DNA of 9,649 bases from Bacillota bacterium (GCA_023435225.1 JAEYRX010000103.1:1-9649); one strand, 5' to 3'. Counted from the stretch's first letter, positions 1 through 7,260 are shown. Numbers and translations: made by a program. Notes: generated by a model not told the origin, from the letters alone.

Positions 1-19
1 TTAACCGGGAGGTAATTAT

Positions 20-772
20 ATGAAAAGGAAATGTTTTCAATGCAAACCTCAACCAGAAACACTTGTAACTTTACTAGCGCTTATCGGAGCGATACTCGTA
101 AATGCTTTGGCAAACTGTTTTAAAGGATCTCTATTCGTTCTTTTTTATCAGGGAGTTTTAGTATTGGGAATTTGTATATTTTTCCCGCTTTATTACATTC
201 AAAATATTAAAAAAGAGTCTTTAAATGAAATCGGACTGACTACCAAAGGTTGGTTCTTTGCACTGTTAGTAGGCCTAATATTTGCGGCCGTCTCGGTTCC
301 CGGACAAATAATTCATAAAACGATTTTATTTCCATCATTCGATAAATTGGTCTATGTTACCATTGCATTAATGATGTCGGCTTTATTTGAGGAACTATTT
401 TTTAGAGGCTTTTTACAGACTCGGTTTGAAAAAGCTTTTGGGATAATCCCGGCAGTATTATTGTCAGGCGCGGCTTTTTCTCTTTATCATTTAGGATACC
501 CCAAGTTTCGAAGCGTCGAACTATTATTAATGCTATTTTTTGTAGGGACTTTTTTAGCGATCTCCTTTAGTATTACTAAAAATGTGATTACCTCATTTAC
601 CGTAAATTTACCGAATGCTATCATTACTTATATTATAAATCCCCAACAATTCACGGATTTTAATAAAGTAGTGGCTATAATTTCTTTTTCGACCATTTGT
701 ATTGCAATCGTCATCATCAGCTTGTTTAAAATTAAGGAAACTCGTAACCAAGCTCCGGCTATGACGGGTTAG
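20..772 (+). CDS. CPBP (CAAX-type) family intramembrane metalloprotease homologue
   Basis: The 250-residue hydrophobic protein has several membrane segments (about residues 15-33, 38-60, 78-95, 110-125, 142-160, 165-185, 215-236). It carries the family's motif 1, EExxxR, as E124-E125-LFF-R129, and motif 2, FxxxH, as F153-SLY-H157. In this family these residues sit in the membrane and are thought to form a metal-dependent protease site. Bacterial members are linked to bacteriocin self-immunity, prenyl-protein processing or protein maturation. The third motif, usually HxxxN, reads S192-FTV-N196, so its His appears to be missing and activity is uncertain. The start is supported by GGGAGGT just upstream of ATG. 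No bacteriocin gene lies in the window, so substrate and role cannot be assigned. The family call is secure. Confidence 0.85.
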   Translation: MKRKCFQCKPQPETLVTLLALIGAILVNALANCFKGSLFVLFYQGVLVLGICIFFPLYYIQNIKKESLNEIGLTTKGWFFALLVGLIFAAVSVPGQIIHKTILFPSFDKLVYVTIALMMSALFEELFFRGFLQTRFEKAFGIIPAVLLSGAAFSLYHLGYPKFRSVELLLMLFFVGTFLAISFSITKNVITSFTVNLPNAIITYIINPQQFTDFNKVVAIISFSTICIAIVIISLFKIKETRNQAPAMTG

Positions 773-869
773 TATAAAAGATACGGGGAATGGCACTAGG
801 CTATGTTGCCAATAATTACAATATGAATGGTGTAAAAAAACCATGATAGTTGGAATTCTGGTGAAGACC

Positions 870-1112
870 TCTCTCTTGCTCTCCCCCAATGAAGAAAATC
901 AACGAAGAAAATTCAGTGGGAGAGTAACATAAAAGCTTCGGAGCCTAAAATCTTTTAGAGATCAACGGCTAGGGTTACTCTTCCACTGAAACAACTAACT
1001 TGAATGACATCTTTGGGGAAGCCAGAACCATGGACGGTTCAAGGTTGAGGTCCCACGATGGGATAAGCCGAAAAGAGCAAGAGTTGGGTTAAAATAGGCC
1101 TCTTGACTTTTT
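870..1112 (+). ncRNA. Structured RNA resembling HEARO / omega-RNA (IscB/IsrB guide RNA scaffold), without nuclease gene
   Basis: No gene covers this stretch, but it is rich in complementary segments. A 17-bp stem pairs 912-928 with 974-990 (one G-U) and encloses small hairpins at 935-944 and 944-957. Further stems pair 1025-1029 with 1036-1040 (GAACC/GGTTC) and 1051-1055 with 1059-1063 (TCCCA/TGGGA). A long-range helix pairs 873-882 with 1074-1083 and competes with a local 6-bp stem (1078-1083 with 1100-1105). A T-run follows at 1108-1112. The arrangement and the segments GGGAGAGUAAC, ACUAACUUGAAUGA and UAAGCCGAAAAGAGCAAG match my memory of the HEARO RNA class, which was later shown to be the guide RNA of IscB/IsrB nucleases in IS200/IS605-like elements. 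The class call is from memory and not verified; that the RNA is structured is more certain. In that class the guide lies just 5' of the scaffold. No IscB/IsrB ORF follows. Ends are approximate. Confidence 0.6.
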
Positions 1113-1310
1113 CAATTCGCTTATATGATCGACAATTGCAAATCCGCATATTAAAACACTCGGCTACTATAAATCGGACACCATGAATGAGGTTAAAAAG
1201 CTAATATATTAAACCTGCAAAATGACTATGTGATTATCCGTAAATCACCCCGCACCCATTATACGTTGGGAGTGGAGATAAAGAGCGGAAAGTTGAGATG
1301 ATGGATATCC
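1113..1310. other. Gene-free interval between the structured RNA and the HAD gene
   Basis: This is where an IscB/IsrB gene would be expected if the upstream RNA is an omega-RNA. No such reading frame exists in any frame. The only open stretch is 1197-1301 (34 codons, no ATG), ending just before the HAD start, with a product I do not recognise. It may be a decayed remnant or chance. The right boundary of any mobile element cannot be fixed from the sequence. Confidence 0.4.
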
Positions 1311-1934
1311 ATGAAGTATCTTGTGTTCGACTTTGACGGAACGATCGCCGATACACTTCCGGTAGTTGAAGAGCTAGGCCGGGAGATTTTGAAAAAATAC
1401 ACTGCGGAGACTATTGATACGGAGCTAGCCAGAAAGATTGGATTAAAACGGGTTATCATGAAAGTCAAAATCCCCAAATGGGCGGTTCCTAAAGCGTTTT
1501 TGGAGTTAAAACAAAAGTTAAACCAAAGAATCGGTACGGATGTAAGGCTATTTCCCGGGATGCATGAAGTCTTAAAAGAGTTAGCTTCCGGATATACTCT
1601 TGGCATTGTCTCCAGCAACTCCGGAGAGAACGTCAAATTGTTCCTGGCTAATAACAAAATCACCGAATTATTTAGATTTATCCATTGCGACAGCTCGATA
1701 TTTGGCAAACATATCGTCTTAAAGCATTTATGTAAGGAATATAAAATGGATCCTGCGGATATGGTCTATATCGGGGATGAGGACCGGGATATCCAAGCCG
1801 CCAAGAAGTTAAAAATACCGGTGATTGCGGTGGCCTGGGGTTATAATGCGCCGGAATTGTTAACAAAAGAGCAGCCTGATTACTTGATTGACAGTCCCGA
1901 TCAAATATTGGATTACTTTGGTCTAAAAAATTAA
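1311..1934 (+). CDS. HAD-superfamily hydrolase, phosphoglycolate phosphatase-like
   Basis: The 207-residue protein is a typical length for a HAD hydrolase with a C1-type cap. Motif I is DFDGT, with nucleophile D7 and general acid/base D9. Motif II is VSSNS (S102-N103), motif III is probably K133, and motif IV is GDEDRD (acidic ligands around D156 and D160). Residues about 15-80 form the helical cap. These features predict a soluble cytoplasmic Mg2+-dependent phosphatase of the Gph/PGPase type. The substrate cannot be told from sequence, and many such proteins are broad-range sugar- or nucleotide-phosphate phosphatases. The chosen ATG gives the canonical N-terminus directly before motif I. The ribosome binding site is weak, with only a GGAAAG-like stretch upstream. 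The gene stands alone between the structured RNA and the REPIN-like repeat. Confidence 0.88.
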   Translation: MKYLVFDFDGTIADTLPVVEELGREILKKYTAETIDTELARKIGLKRVIMKVKIPKWAVPKAFLELKQKLNQRIGTDVRLFPGMHEVLKELASGYTLGIVSSNSGENVKLFLANNKITELFRFIHCDSSIFGKHIVLKHLCKEYKMDPADMVYIGDEDRDIQAAKKLKIPVIAVAWGYNAPELLTKEQPDYLIDSPDQILDYFGLKN

Positions 1935-2030
1935 TATGTATTGCTTTGATATCTATTTTTATCCAACCCCCATCTCCAATGTTATTAGGTTATCGTGGTA
2001 AATAAAGGGAAGCAATTAATGTCTATTTGT

Positions 2031-2181
2031 CCACCCAGCCCTCAAACGGCTGGGCTAGGCTTAAAATCTTTTCAACCCCGGCAAAGCCGGGCTGGGTTGT
2101 GCTTCGAAGTTTAGACCGACGCCTTAAAGGCCTTTAGAACGCTTTTGATATACCTAGCCCAGCCGTTTGAGGGCTGGGTGG
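2031..2181. repeat. 151-bp palindromic REPIN/MITE-like element
   Basis: The outer arms, 2031-2059 and 2153-2181, are perfect 29-bp inverted repeats. Each arm also contains its own smaller palindrome: CCCAGCC/GGCTGGG with a 7-nt loop at 2034-2054, and the same at 2158-2178. The centre holds a third GC-rich hairpin (2073-2099; CCGGC-AAA-GCCGG closed by CAACCC/GGGTTG). Two REP-like palindromes facing each other is the architecture of REPINs, non-autonomous elements mobilised by REP-associated tyrosine transposases of the IS200/IS605 type. A MITE or a strong bidirectional RNA hairpin acting as a transcription barrier between the HAD gene and the peptidase gene are alternatives. No transposase and no clear target duplication are visible. 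Confidence 0.75.
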
Positions 2182-2276
2182 AGATGTTAACGAATATAAT
2201 TTCTGATTGTTGACAGCATACCTTGATAAAATTGGGGATAGGGTTAAGTGAAAGTTTATATTGAGGAGGTTAAACC
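2182..2276 (+). promoter_or_regulatory. Putative promoter and ribosome binding site of the peptidase gene
   Basis: After the palindrome, which may end upstream transcripts, there is a TATAAT at 2195-2200 and a separate TTGACA at 2210-2215. Neither has a good partner box at 16-18 bp, so the exact promoter is unclear. A strong GAGGAGGT at 2263-2270 lies 6 nt before the ATG at 2277 and fixes the start. Confidence 0.3.
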
Positions 2277-4895
2277 ATGAAACGTTTAGTTGTGCTGGTT
2301 ACCATCGGCTTGCTGATAATTTCCGGCGGCACGCCGAATTTCGCCTATTCCAATGCCTTTAGGACAAATAACCTCATTGGGACGACTTCCGTTAAAAGTG
2401 ACAAAATTCTTACTTATGTGGGGAAAGAGACTGAATTTTATGGACAAGCGTTTTCTCCGGATGCGGAGATCGCCAGATATCAGTGGGATTTTAATGGGGA
2501 TGGGGTTTTCGATTGGGAATCCCCTAAAAACGGTCAGGCGGTATTTACATATCACACTGCCGGTGATTATCTAGCAATCTTCCAAGCGGTTGACCGGAAC
2601 AACCAAACCCTCCCGGCAATATTCGTCAAGGTTAGCGTAGCGGCTGGTCAAGCTTCGTTTTTAAAACAACAATCTTCATTAAGAGGAGAACCGGTGCTGG
2701 TAACGCCAAACCAATCCGCCCCTGCTCCCGACAATATCCAAAACAGGTATGCCATCATTATGAATGGATCAACTGAAACTCGGTTCTGGGAAGATGTGCA
2801 AAATCTTCATCAGATGTTAATAAGTTATGGTTTTTCGGAAAGTAACATTTTTATTTTTAATAGCAACGGCTTGGCGCCGGATGGGACCAATCCCGGTAAT
2901 ATCATTGATTATCCGGCTAAAAAAGAAGTTATTCGAAAGGTAGGTCAACAATTAGCGGGAATAATTGATAGTGACGATCTGCTTTATATTTGGGCTATTG
3001 GTCATGGCTGGGGCTATTTCGGCCAAGCTGATAGTAATTATGGCTTTTTAGCAAGTAAAGCCTCGGTAGATTCCAATGATAATGATGAAAAAGATTATTT
3101 GGAAAGTCAGTTCAAATTACGAAGCTTGGTAACTTATGGAGATTATAAATGCAACCACGGCATGAATATCTGGAAAGTATGTAAACGGTATGATACCGAC
3201 GCCCGGGCTTATCAATACTACCGCAACAAATTCGTGAGCCGGTTTGATAATGTTTACTTTGAAAAATATAGGGAAATTCGAAGCGACTCCGATCTTCGGA
3301 TTGAACGATTCATTGACTATCCGGCCGGAGATTTTAATCGAAATGGAATCATTGAAACCAACTTGGGAGAAGTCTATGATTTCGATGGGGATGGGATCAT
3401 GCCTTACGATCCGAAGACCGAAACTTTTGATGAGGGAGATTGGGGGAATATTGACGAGTATGAAGATGATTATAATATTTTAAATACGCTCCTTCCGGAA
3501 GGATGCGATTCCTTTATTATGTTCGATGATGGTTTTGACAACTGTTTGGACATCGATTTCAACAGCGATGGAACTCATTTGACGGTGGATGGAACGGATC
3601 TGGATAACCAGGGCTTATTTGACCGGTTGGATATTAACGGCGATGGTGATTACGATGATTGGGTAAGTATCGATGAAAGGTATATGGTACACGGCGGAGA
3701 TATGACCGATGATGAACTCCGGGAATGGTTAGCGCCGATTAAACCAAAGAATATGATTATCATCTTAAGCCAGTGTTTCAGTGGCGGGTTTATTAAAGAT
3801 TTAAGTCAAAATAACCGGATTGTAATCTCCGCCACCCAAGAAGAGACGGTCTCCTGGAATAACACCTTCACCCGGAATATTTTGACGGCATTTTGTCAAC
3901 AAAATTACCCCGGGGGAACAAAAGCCGATCCTGGATTGGCCGATACCAACCGCGACGGGGCCATCAATTTCTTAGAATGTTTCAATTATGCCGCCAAGTA
4001 TGATTATGAAGACGAAATTCCTCAGTACGATGATAATGGGGATGGCCAAACGGTAACTTTTCCATTACCCGTTCATTATGAGGGAGTTTTGGGGGAAACG
4101 ATTTTTCTGTTGGACCGCAAGCCGGTACCTACATATTTAATTTCAGCTTATGCCGAGCCAGGCGGAACCATTGAACCGTTAGGATTGGTCCGGGTCAAAC
4201 AGGGCGGTAATCAATCATTTGCAATACACCCGCAACCGGGGTATCAAATATTTGATCTGAAACTGAACGGGTTTTCGATAGGCGCTACCAGTAATCATAC
4301 AATTTTTAATATTAGTTGCGATAACGATATCCAAGTATTCTTTGAGGAGACCAATAAAAAAGGCGCCTTTTTAGAAGAAAACGGAATCGTGGTCATGGAA
4401 GCGGAACATTTCACCGGCAAAACAATCAATCTCCAAACCGGGCATCAATGGATTAACCGTAAGTTATTCCTGGATAACAGTGGCGAAGGTTTGATGATGG
4501 CGCTTCCTAACATTGGCGCGAATATGAATGATACGATAGATGGCCCTAGGATGGATTATTTGGTCCATTTCCGGCGAACCGGCCGCTATGTTGTATGGGT
4601 ACGGATGTTTGGGTTGAATGTCGATAATGATTCAATCCATGTCGGACTGAACAATATCCCGGTAACCTATGGTTTGGAAGGAATGAATGATGCCGGCGCG
4701 TCCTGGCATTGGGAGGAAAGAATCAAAGGGCAAAGCGAAAGCCGATTGGCCACCATAGATGTTGATGCGCCGAGTTATCATTATTTTAATATTTGGATGC
4801 GGGAAGACGGGGTTGGGGTCGATAAAATCATCTTGATTCAGGACCCCGATTATACCCCAAGCGGTTTTGGTCCAACCGAAAGCCGCCGGTTTTGA
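2277..4895 (+). CDS. Secreted multidomain C13/caspase-like cysteine peptidase with PKD, Ca-binding insert and C-terminal carbohydrate-binding-like domain
   Basis: The 872-residue protein begins with a signal peptide (1 to about 25). A PKD domain follows at about 38-122 (WDFNGDG at 70-76, then TAGDY). A clan CD peptidase core comes next, of legumain/C13 or caspase-like type. It opens with RYAIIMNGS (157-165) and has catalytic His H243 in IWAIGHGWG and catalytic Cys C500 in IIILSQCFSGG. Between His and Cys lies an acidic insert of about 250 residues, with EF-hand-like loops at 352-357, 368-373, 427-432 and 452-457. Two more loops occur at 556-561 and 585-590. Residues about 618-690 resemble a divergent InlB B-repeat (AYAEPGGTIEP...PGYQI). 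Residues about 703-868 resemble the galactose-binding-like module at the end of GH115 enzymes (EAEHF, MREDGVGVDK, YTPSGFGPTES). It is probably an exported Ca2+-dependent endopeptidase bound to polysaccharide or the cell surface. No sortase signal or membrane anchor is seen at the C-terminus. Substrate is unknown. Confidence 0.8.
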   Translation: MKRLVVLVTIGLLIISGGTPNFAYSNAFRTNNLIGTTSVKSDKILTYVGKETEFYGQAFSPDAEIARYQWDFNGDGVFDWESPKNGQAVFTYHTAGDYLAIFQAVDRNNQTLPAIFVKVSVAAGQASFLKQQSSLRGEPVLVTPNQSAPAPDNIQNRYAIIMNGSTETRFWEDVQNLHQMLISYGFSESNIFIFNSNGLAPDGTNPGNIIDYPAKKEVIRKVGQQLAGIIDSDDLLYIWAIGHGWGYFGQADSNYGFLASKASVDSNDNDEKDYLESQFKLRSLVTYGDYKCNHGMNIWKVCKRYDTDARAYQYYRNKFVSRFDNVYFEKYREIRSDSDLRIERFIDYPAGDFNRNGIIETNLGEVYDFDGDGIMPYDPKTETFDEGDWGNIDEYEDDYNILNTLLPEGCDSFIMFDDGFDNCLDIDFNSDGTHLTVDGTDLDNQGLFDRLDINGDGDYDDWVSIDERYMVHGGDMTDDELREWLAPIKPKNMIIILSQCFSGGFIKDLSQNNRIVISATQEETVSWNNTFTRNILTAFCQQNYPGGTKADPGLADTNRDGAINFLECFNYAAKYDYEDEIPQYDDNGDGQTVTFPLPVHYEGVLGETIFLLDRKPVPTYLISAYAEPGGTIEPLGLVRVKQGGNQSFAIHPQPGYQIFDLKLNGFSIGATSNHTIFNISCDNDIQVFFEETNKKGAFLEENGIVVMEAEHFTGKTINLQTGHQWINRKLFLDNSGEGLMMALPNIGANMNDTIDGPRMDYLVHFRRTGRYVVWVRMFGLNVDNDSIHVGLNNIPVTYGLEGMNDAGASWHWEERIKGQSESRLATIDVDAPSYHYFNIWMREDGVGVDKIILIQDPDYTPSGFGPTESRRF

Positions 4896-4955
4896 TACTA
4901 TAATGTTGAAATAAGTTTTTTGGATGCATACTTTCAAGGCAACATATATTTCTTG

Positions 4956-5050
4956 ATTCATATGATGAAAAAAGTTCAACTATTTGCCATTCACAACCGG
5001 CTTTAAGGATGTGGATGTTTTACCCAAAACTTTTTTCATCATATATGAAT
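4956..5050. repeat. Imperfect long inverted repeat
   Basis: The arm at 4956-4976 pairs with 5028-5050 over about 21 bp (ATTCAT...ATGATGAAAAAAGTT), with a 2-nt AT bulge in the right arm. The spacer is about 51 nt. It fills most of the gap between the peptidase gene and the next operon. The T-run lies inside the stem and not after it, so it does not look like a standard intrinsic terminator. A small MITE-like element or an mRNA-end hairpin are possible. Confidence 0.6.
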
Positions 5051-5100
5051 TAGTATAACATTAAATCGACCTATAATAAGGATTAAGGTGGTTGATGAAG

Positions 5101-5958
5101 ATGATTTTTTCAAAACTGAATCTCCCCGCATTTACTGCGGCTATCCTTGGGGCTCTCCTCGCCGGGATCTACGGCTGGTTTGCCGATGTTGAAGGATTAT
5201 ATGGTGATGGCTGGATATGGCTGATTGGCGTTATCAGCTCTTTAGTTGTTTTTTACACTATTTACAACATTGCACAGGGACTTCTGGAAGAATACAAATT
5301 TAATCAAAACCTGCTGTTAATCGCTACCGGTTTGCTCGGAGGAATTATTTTAGGAGCTTTCCTGAGTTGGGGAGTAATTTTAACGAGCACCTCCGACCTT
5401 GGGGAGCTTGATTATGGGGATTGGGGCATTATTATGATTATTGCAATCATAATTGGACTAGCAACTTCGGTGGTGTTTCCTTTCTTTTCCCGAAAGCCCG
5501 AACTTGTTAATCAAACCAAATTGCAGCCCGGTACATACGCTGCAAGGTTCGCTTTGGTTTATGCGCCTGTTTTAACGATTTGTAGTTTGCCGACCCTAGG
5601 AACGGGACTGGCGTTCGGGGGTAGCGACGCCGTACAAATGTTAATCAATTTGATTTTTATTATTCTTATTTTAGCATTTATTTTGTCTTTTCTGATGATA
5701 TGGCTTTCTTTGATTGCCGCTACCGGCACATCCACACCGATATTTCAATTTTATTTCAATGGTTTTATCTTTGCCTTTCTGGTATGGTTTATGTTTGATA
5801 TTTTAATATTTAGAGAAGGAATATCAATGGTCACAGATTTAATGAAACCGTTCTTCCACGCTGCAATTGCCGGCTTCGTCGGAATGATCGCCAATGGCCT
5901 GAGCGGTCATTACTGGAGCGAAAAAATGGAATTGATCGGGCGGGAGGGGAACCAATGA
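5101..5958 (+). CDS. Polytopic membrane protein of unknown function
   Basis: I do not recognise this protein. Counted from the ATG at 5101 it has 285 residues with about eight hydrophobic segments (12-27, 38-58, 71-95, 109-128, 150-172, 179-206, 216-236, 250-268). The loops are short and there is no recognisable catalytic or transporter motif. Notable features are acidic loops with D/E-G-D-W patterns (LYGDGW at 33-38, LDYGDWG at 103-109) and a polar cytoplasmic-type loop at 129-148. In-frame upstream starts exist at 5092 (TTG) and 5095 (ATG). I prefer 5101 because AAGGTGG at 5085-5091 is then 9 nt away; 5095 would leave only 3 nt. The stop overlaps the next start as ATGA, so the two genes are translationally coupled and the products probably act together. 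Confidence 0.7.
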   Translation: MIFSKLNLPAFTAAILGALLAGIYGWFADVEGLYGDGWIWLIGVISSLVVFYTIYNIAQGLLEEYKFNQNLLLIATGLLGGIILGAFLSWGVILTSTSDLGELDYGDWGIIMIIAIIIGLATSVVFPFFSRKPELVNQTKLQPGTYAARFALVYAPVLTICSLPTLGTGLAFGGSDAVQMLINLIFIILILAFILSFLMIWLSLIAATGTSTPIFQFYFNGFIFAFLVWFMFDILIFREGISMVTDLMKPFFHAAIAGFVGMIANGLSGHYWSEKMELIGREGNQ

Positions 5959-7100
5959 AAAAGGTCCGTTTCTATCTGTTACTTTTATTGGCATATACTT
6001 TATGTTTCTTCGTTGCCGTCACCTTAGTTCGTTGGTATAAAACGTATGCCCCGGTTACCTCAGCAGTTTACCGTGAACGAGGGCTGTCTGCCGGATTAGC
6101 CGGATCTAAACCCTTAATACTGGGCAATCCTTATAATATCAGGAGTCTGGCCGAAAGCGGGATTCCCGATACGGTCGCCGCCTTGACTCCTAAAGGTGAA
6201 CTGGTTTTACTTGGGATCAACTTACAGGGGAAGATCAAACGTACCCCAATAATACCAGGCTATCCCTATGCTTGGGGTGATTTATACTCTGATAGTGAAA
6301 ACCGGGTATTATGGCTGGACGCCGGGAAACGCCTTTATTTCCTGGATATTGACTCAAAGCTTAAAGGGATAGTGAAGATCCCCGACTACGATAATTATGG
6401 GGTGAATACCGGTTTGACTGCCGTCTTCCCCGTCGAACCGGCGCTGAAATGGTACGCCATTGTCTATAAATTTGACGGTATTAATTACTTCACCGTTTAT
6501 GACCTGGTTCATCATAAGTTGATTGAACCATGGAAAAGCGGGAATCCCATTCCCTTCTATGAACGGCAATTATTGAACACTTACAATAAAGTAGATAATG
6601 GGTTTATTAGCGATATTATCTGGGAATGCATCGACCTTTCCGGGAAACATAAAAGTCAAAATCAGCTTACCCAAGTTTTGACTGAAAATCAGTTGGAGGT
6701 ACCTTCGTTAGTCCGGGCATTTGACCTTAAAAAGCGGATTATCGTAGGAATAAGTCATGTATTTAATCATTGCAGCATTATTCGCTGGGACCCGAATGTA
6801 AAGGCAATTAATGTAACACTTATTAAGCGGTCGCCTGAAGAGCTAATCGATAGTTTATCTATTTCTCCCGATGGAAACTGGTTAAAGGTTGTAATTCATA
6901 AGGTTAATCATGAATCTCGTGAATTGTATTTTTACAACATCCGTGTTGAAGGGAACCTTAATGGGCCTATACCGGGAGGCCTTACCACCGTTAATAATCC
7001 AGGAGCATTTATGAAACACCGGATCTGGGGAACATGTTATATTGAGCAAGACCTAAAATTTCCCCATCAGCTTTTGGTTTATAAGTTGGGTAAAAAGTAA
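5955..7100 (+). CDS. Membrane-anchored extracytoplasmic protein, probable beta-propeller-like fold
   Basis: I do not recognise the family. The 381-residue protein has one N-terminal membrane segment (about 5-26) with positive residues before it, consistent with an uncleaved anchor and an exported C-terminal domain. The exported part is rich in short beta-like segments alternating with turns. Examples are LVLLGINLQGKIKR (83-96), VLWLDAGKRLYFLDID (118-133) and LSISPDGNWLKVVI (301-314) followed by ELYFYNI (323-329). The last pair matches the SPDG...L-x-x-Y pattern of WD40-like/TolB-type propeller blades, so a divergent propeller is the best structural guess. GGAGGGGA stands 5 nt before the ATG, and the start overlaps the stop of the upstream membrane protein gene. 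A joint complex in the membrane is likely; its task is unknown. Confidence 0.7.
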   Translation: MKKVRFYLLLLLAYTLCFFVAVTLVRWYKTYAPVTSAVYRERGLSAGLAGSKPLILGNPYNIRSLAESGIPDTVAALTPKGELVLLGINLQGKIKRTPIIPGYPYAWGDLYSDSENRVLWLDAGKRLYFLDIDSKLKGIVKIPDYDNYGVNTGLTAVFPVEPALKWYAIVYKFDGINYFTVYDLVHHKLIEPWKSGNPIPFYERQLLNTYNKVDNGFISDIIWECIDLSGKHKSQNQLTQVLTENQLEVPSLVRAFDLKKRIIVGISHVFNHCSIIRWDPNVKAINVTLIKRSPEELIDSLSISPDGNWLKVVIHKVNHESRELYFYNIRVEGNLNGPIPGGLTTVNNPGAFMKHRIWGTCYIEQDLKFPHQLLVYKLGKK

Positions 7101-7101
7101 A

Positions 7102-7124
7102 AACCGGCACCTACACTGCCGGTT
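7102..7124 (+). terminator. Candidate terminator hairpin of the 5101-7100 operon
   Basis: A perfect 8-bp stem, AACCGGCA/TGCCGGTT (7102-7109 with 7117-7124), has a 7-nt loop and starts 1 nt after the stop codon. It is followed by CGTTAATATATA and not by a clean T-run, so it would be a weak intrinsic terminator. It could equally act as a 3'-end stabilising hairpin. Confidence 0.45.
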
Positions 7125-7134
7125 CGTTAATATA

Positions 7135-7237
7135 TATCGCGACTTTGCCGCAAACCACGAAGTGGAAAGATGTCGCGATAAATCAAAGAACTATATCTTC
7201 TCAAAAAGTTTGCCAAAAAAACAAAGTTTTCGAGAAG
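7135..7237. other. Two consecutive hairpins in the gene-poor interval 7101-7785
   Basis: Hairpin one pairs TATCGCGAC (7135-7143) with GTCGCGATA (7172-7180) and encloses a perfect CCAC-GAA-GTGG mini-stem (7155-7165). Hairpin two pairs CTTCTCAAAA (7197-7206) with TTTT-C-GAGAAG (7227-7237), with one bulged C. Both begin with ATAT and carry a TTTGCC segment on the 5' side of the loop, so they may be related units. Function is unknown; a small RNA or the remnant of an inserted element would fit. Confidence 0.45.
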
Positions 7238-7242
7238 AATAG

Positions 7243-7260
7243 TATACCCCGAAAATACCC
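7243..7260. repeat. Direct repeat, copy 1 (18 nt)
   Basis: TATACCCCGAAAATACCC occurs here and again at 7477-7494. Similarity continues downstream in both copies as a T-run, CCCCC, an A-rich stretch and TACG, so the repeat is about 40 nt with lower identity at its end. Each copy is preceded by a C/G-rich hairpin (7102-7124 and 7447-7468), suggesting that a larger unit was duplicated. Confidence 0.65.

Noticed and set aside
608..889. 93-codon open frame on the minus strand
   Set aside because: It overlaps the CPBP gene and the start of the structured RNA, has no ribosome binding site, and its product has no protein-like pattern.
850..1112. Group II intron or riboswitch as explanation of the structured RNA
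   Set aside because: I see no domain V-like hairpin with AGC triad, no reverse transcriptase, and no recognisable ligand-binding core. The layout fits HEARO/omega-RNA better.
1197..1301. 34-codon open stretch just before the HAD gene, considered as an IscB/IsrB remnant
   Set aside because: It is too short, lacks an ATG, and has no RuvC, HNH or PLMP-like pattern. It is within what chance allows.
1259..1708. 149-codon open frame on the minus strand
   Set aside because: It lies antisense over the HAD gene, whose motifs and length are convincing, so it is a shadow frame.
4632..4979. 115-codon open frame on the minus strand
   Set aside because: It is mostly antisense to the C-terminal domain of the secreted peptidase, with no motif or start signal.
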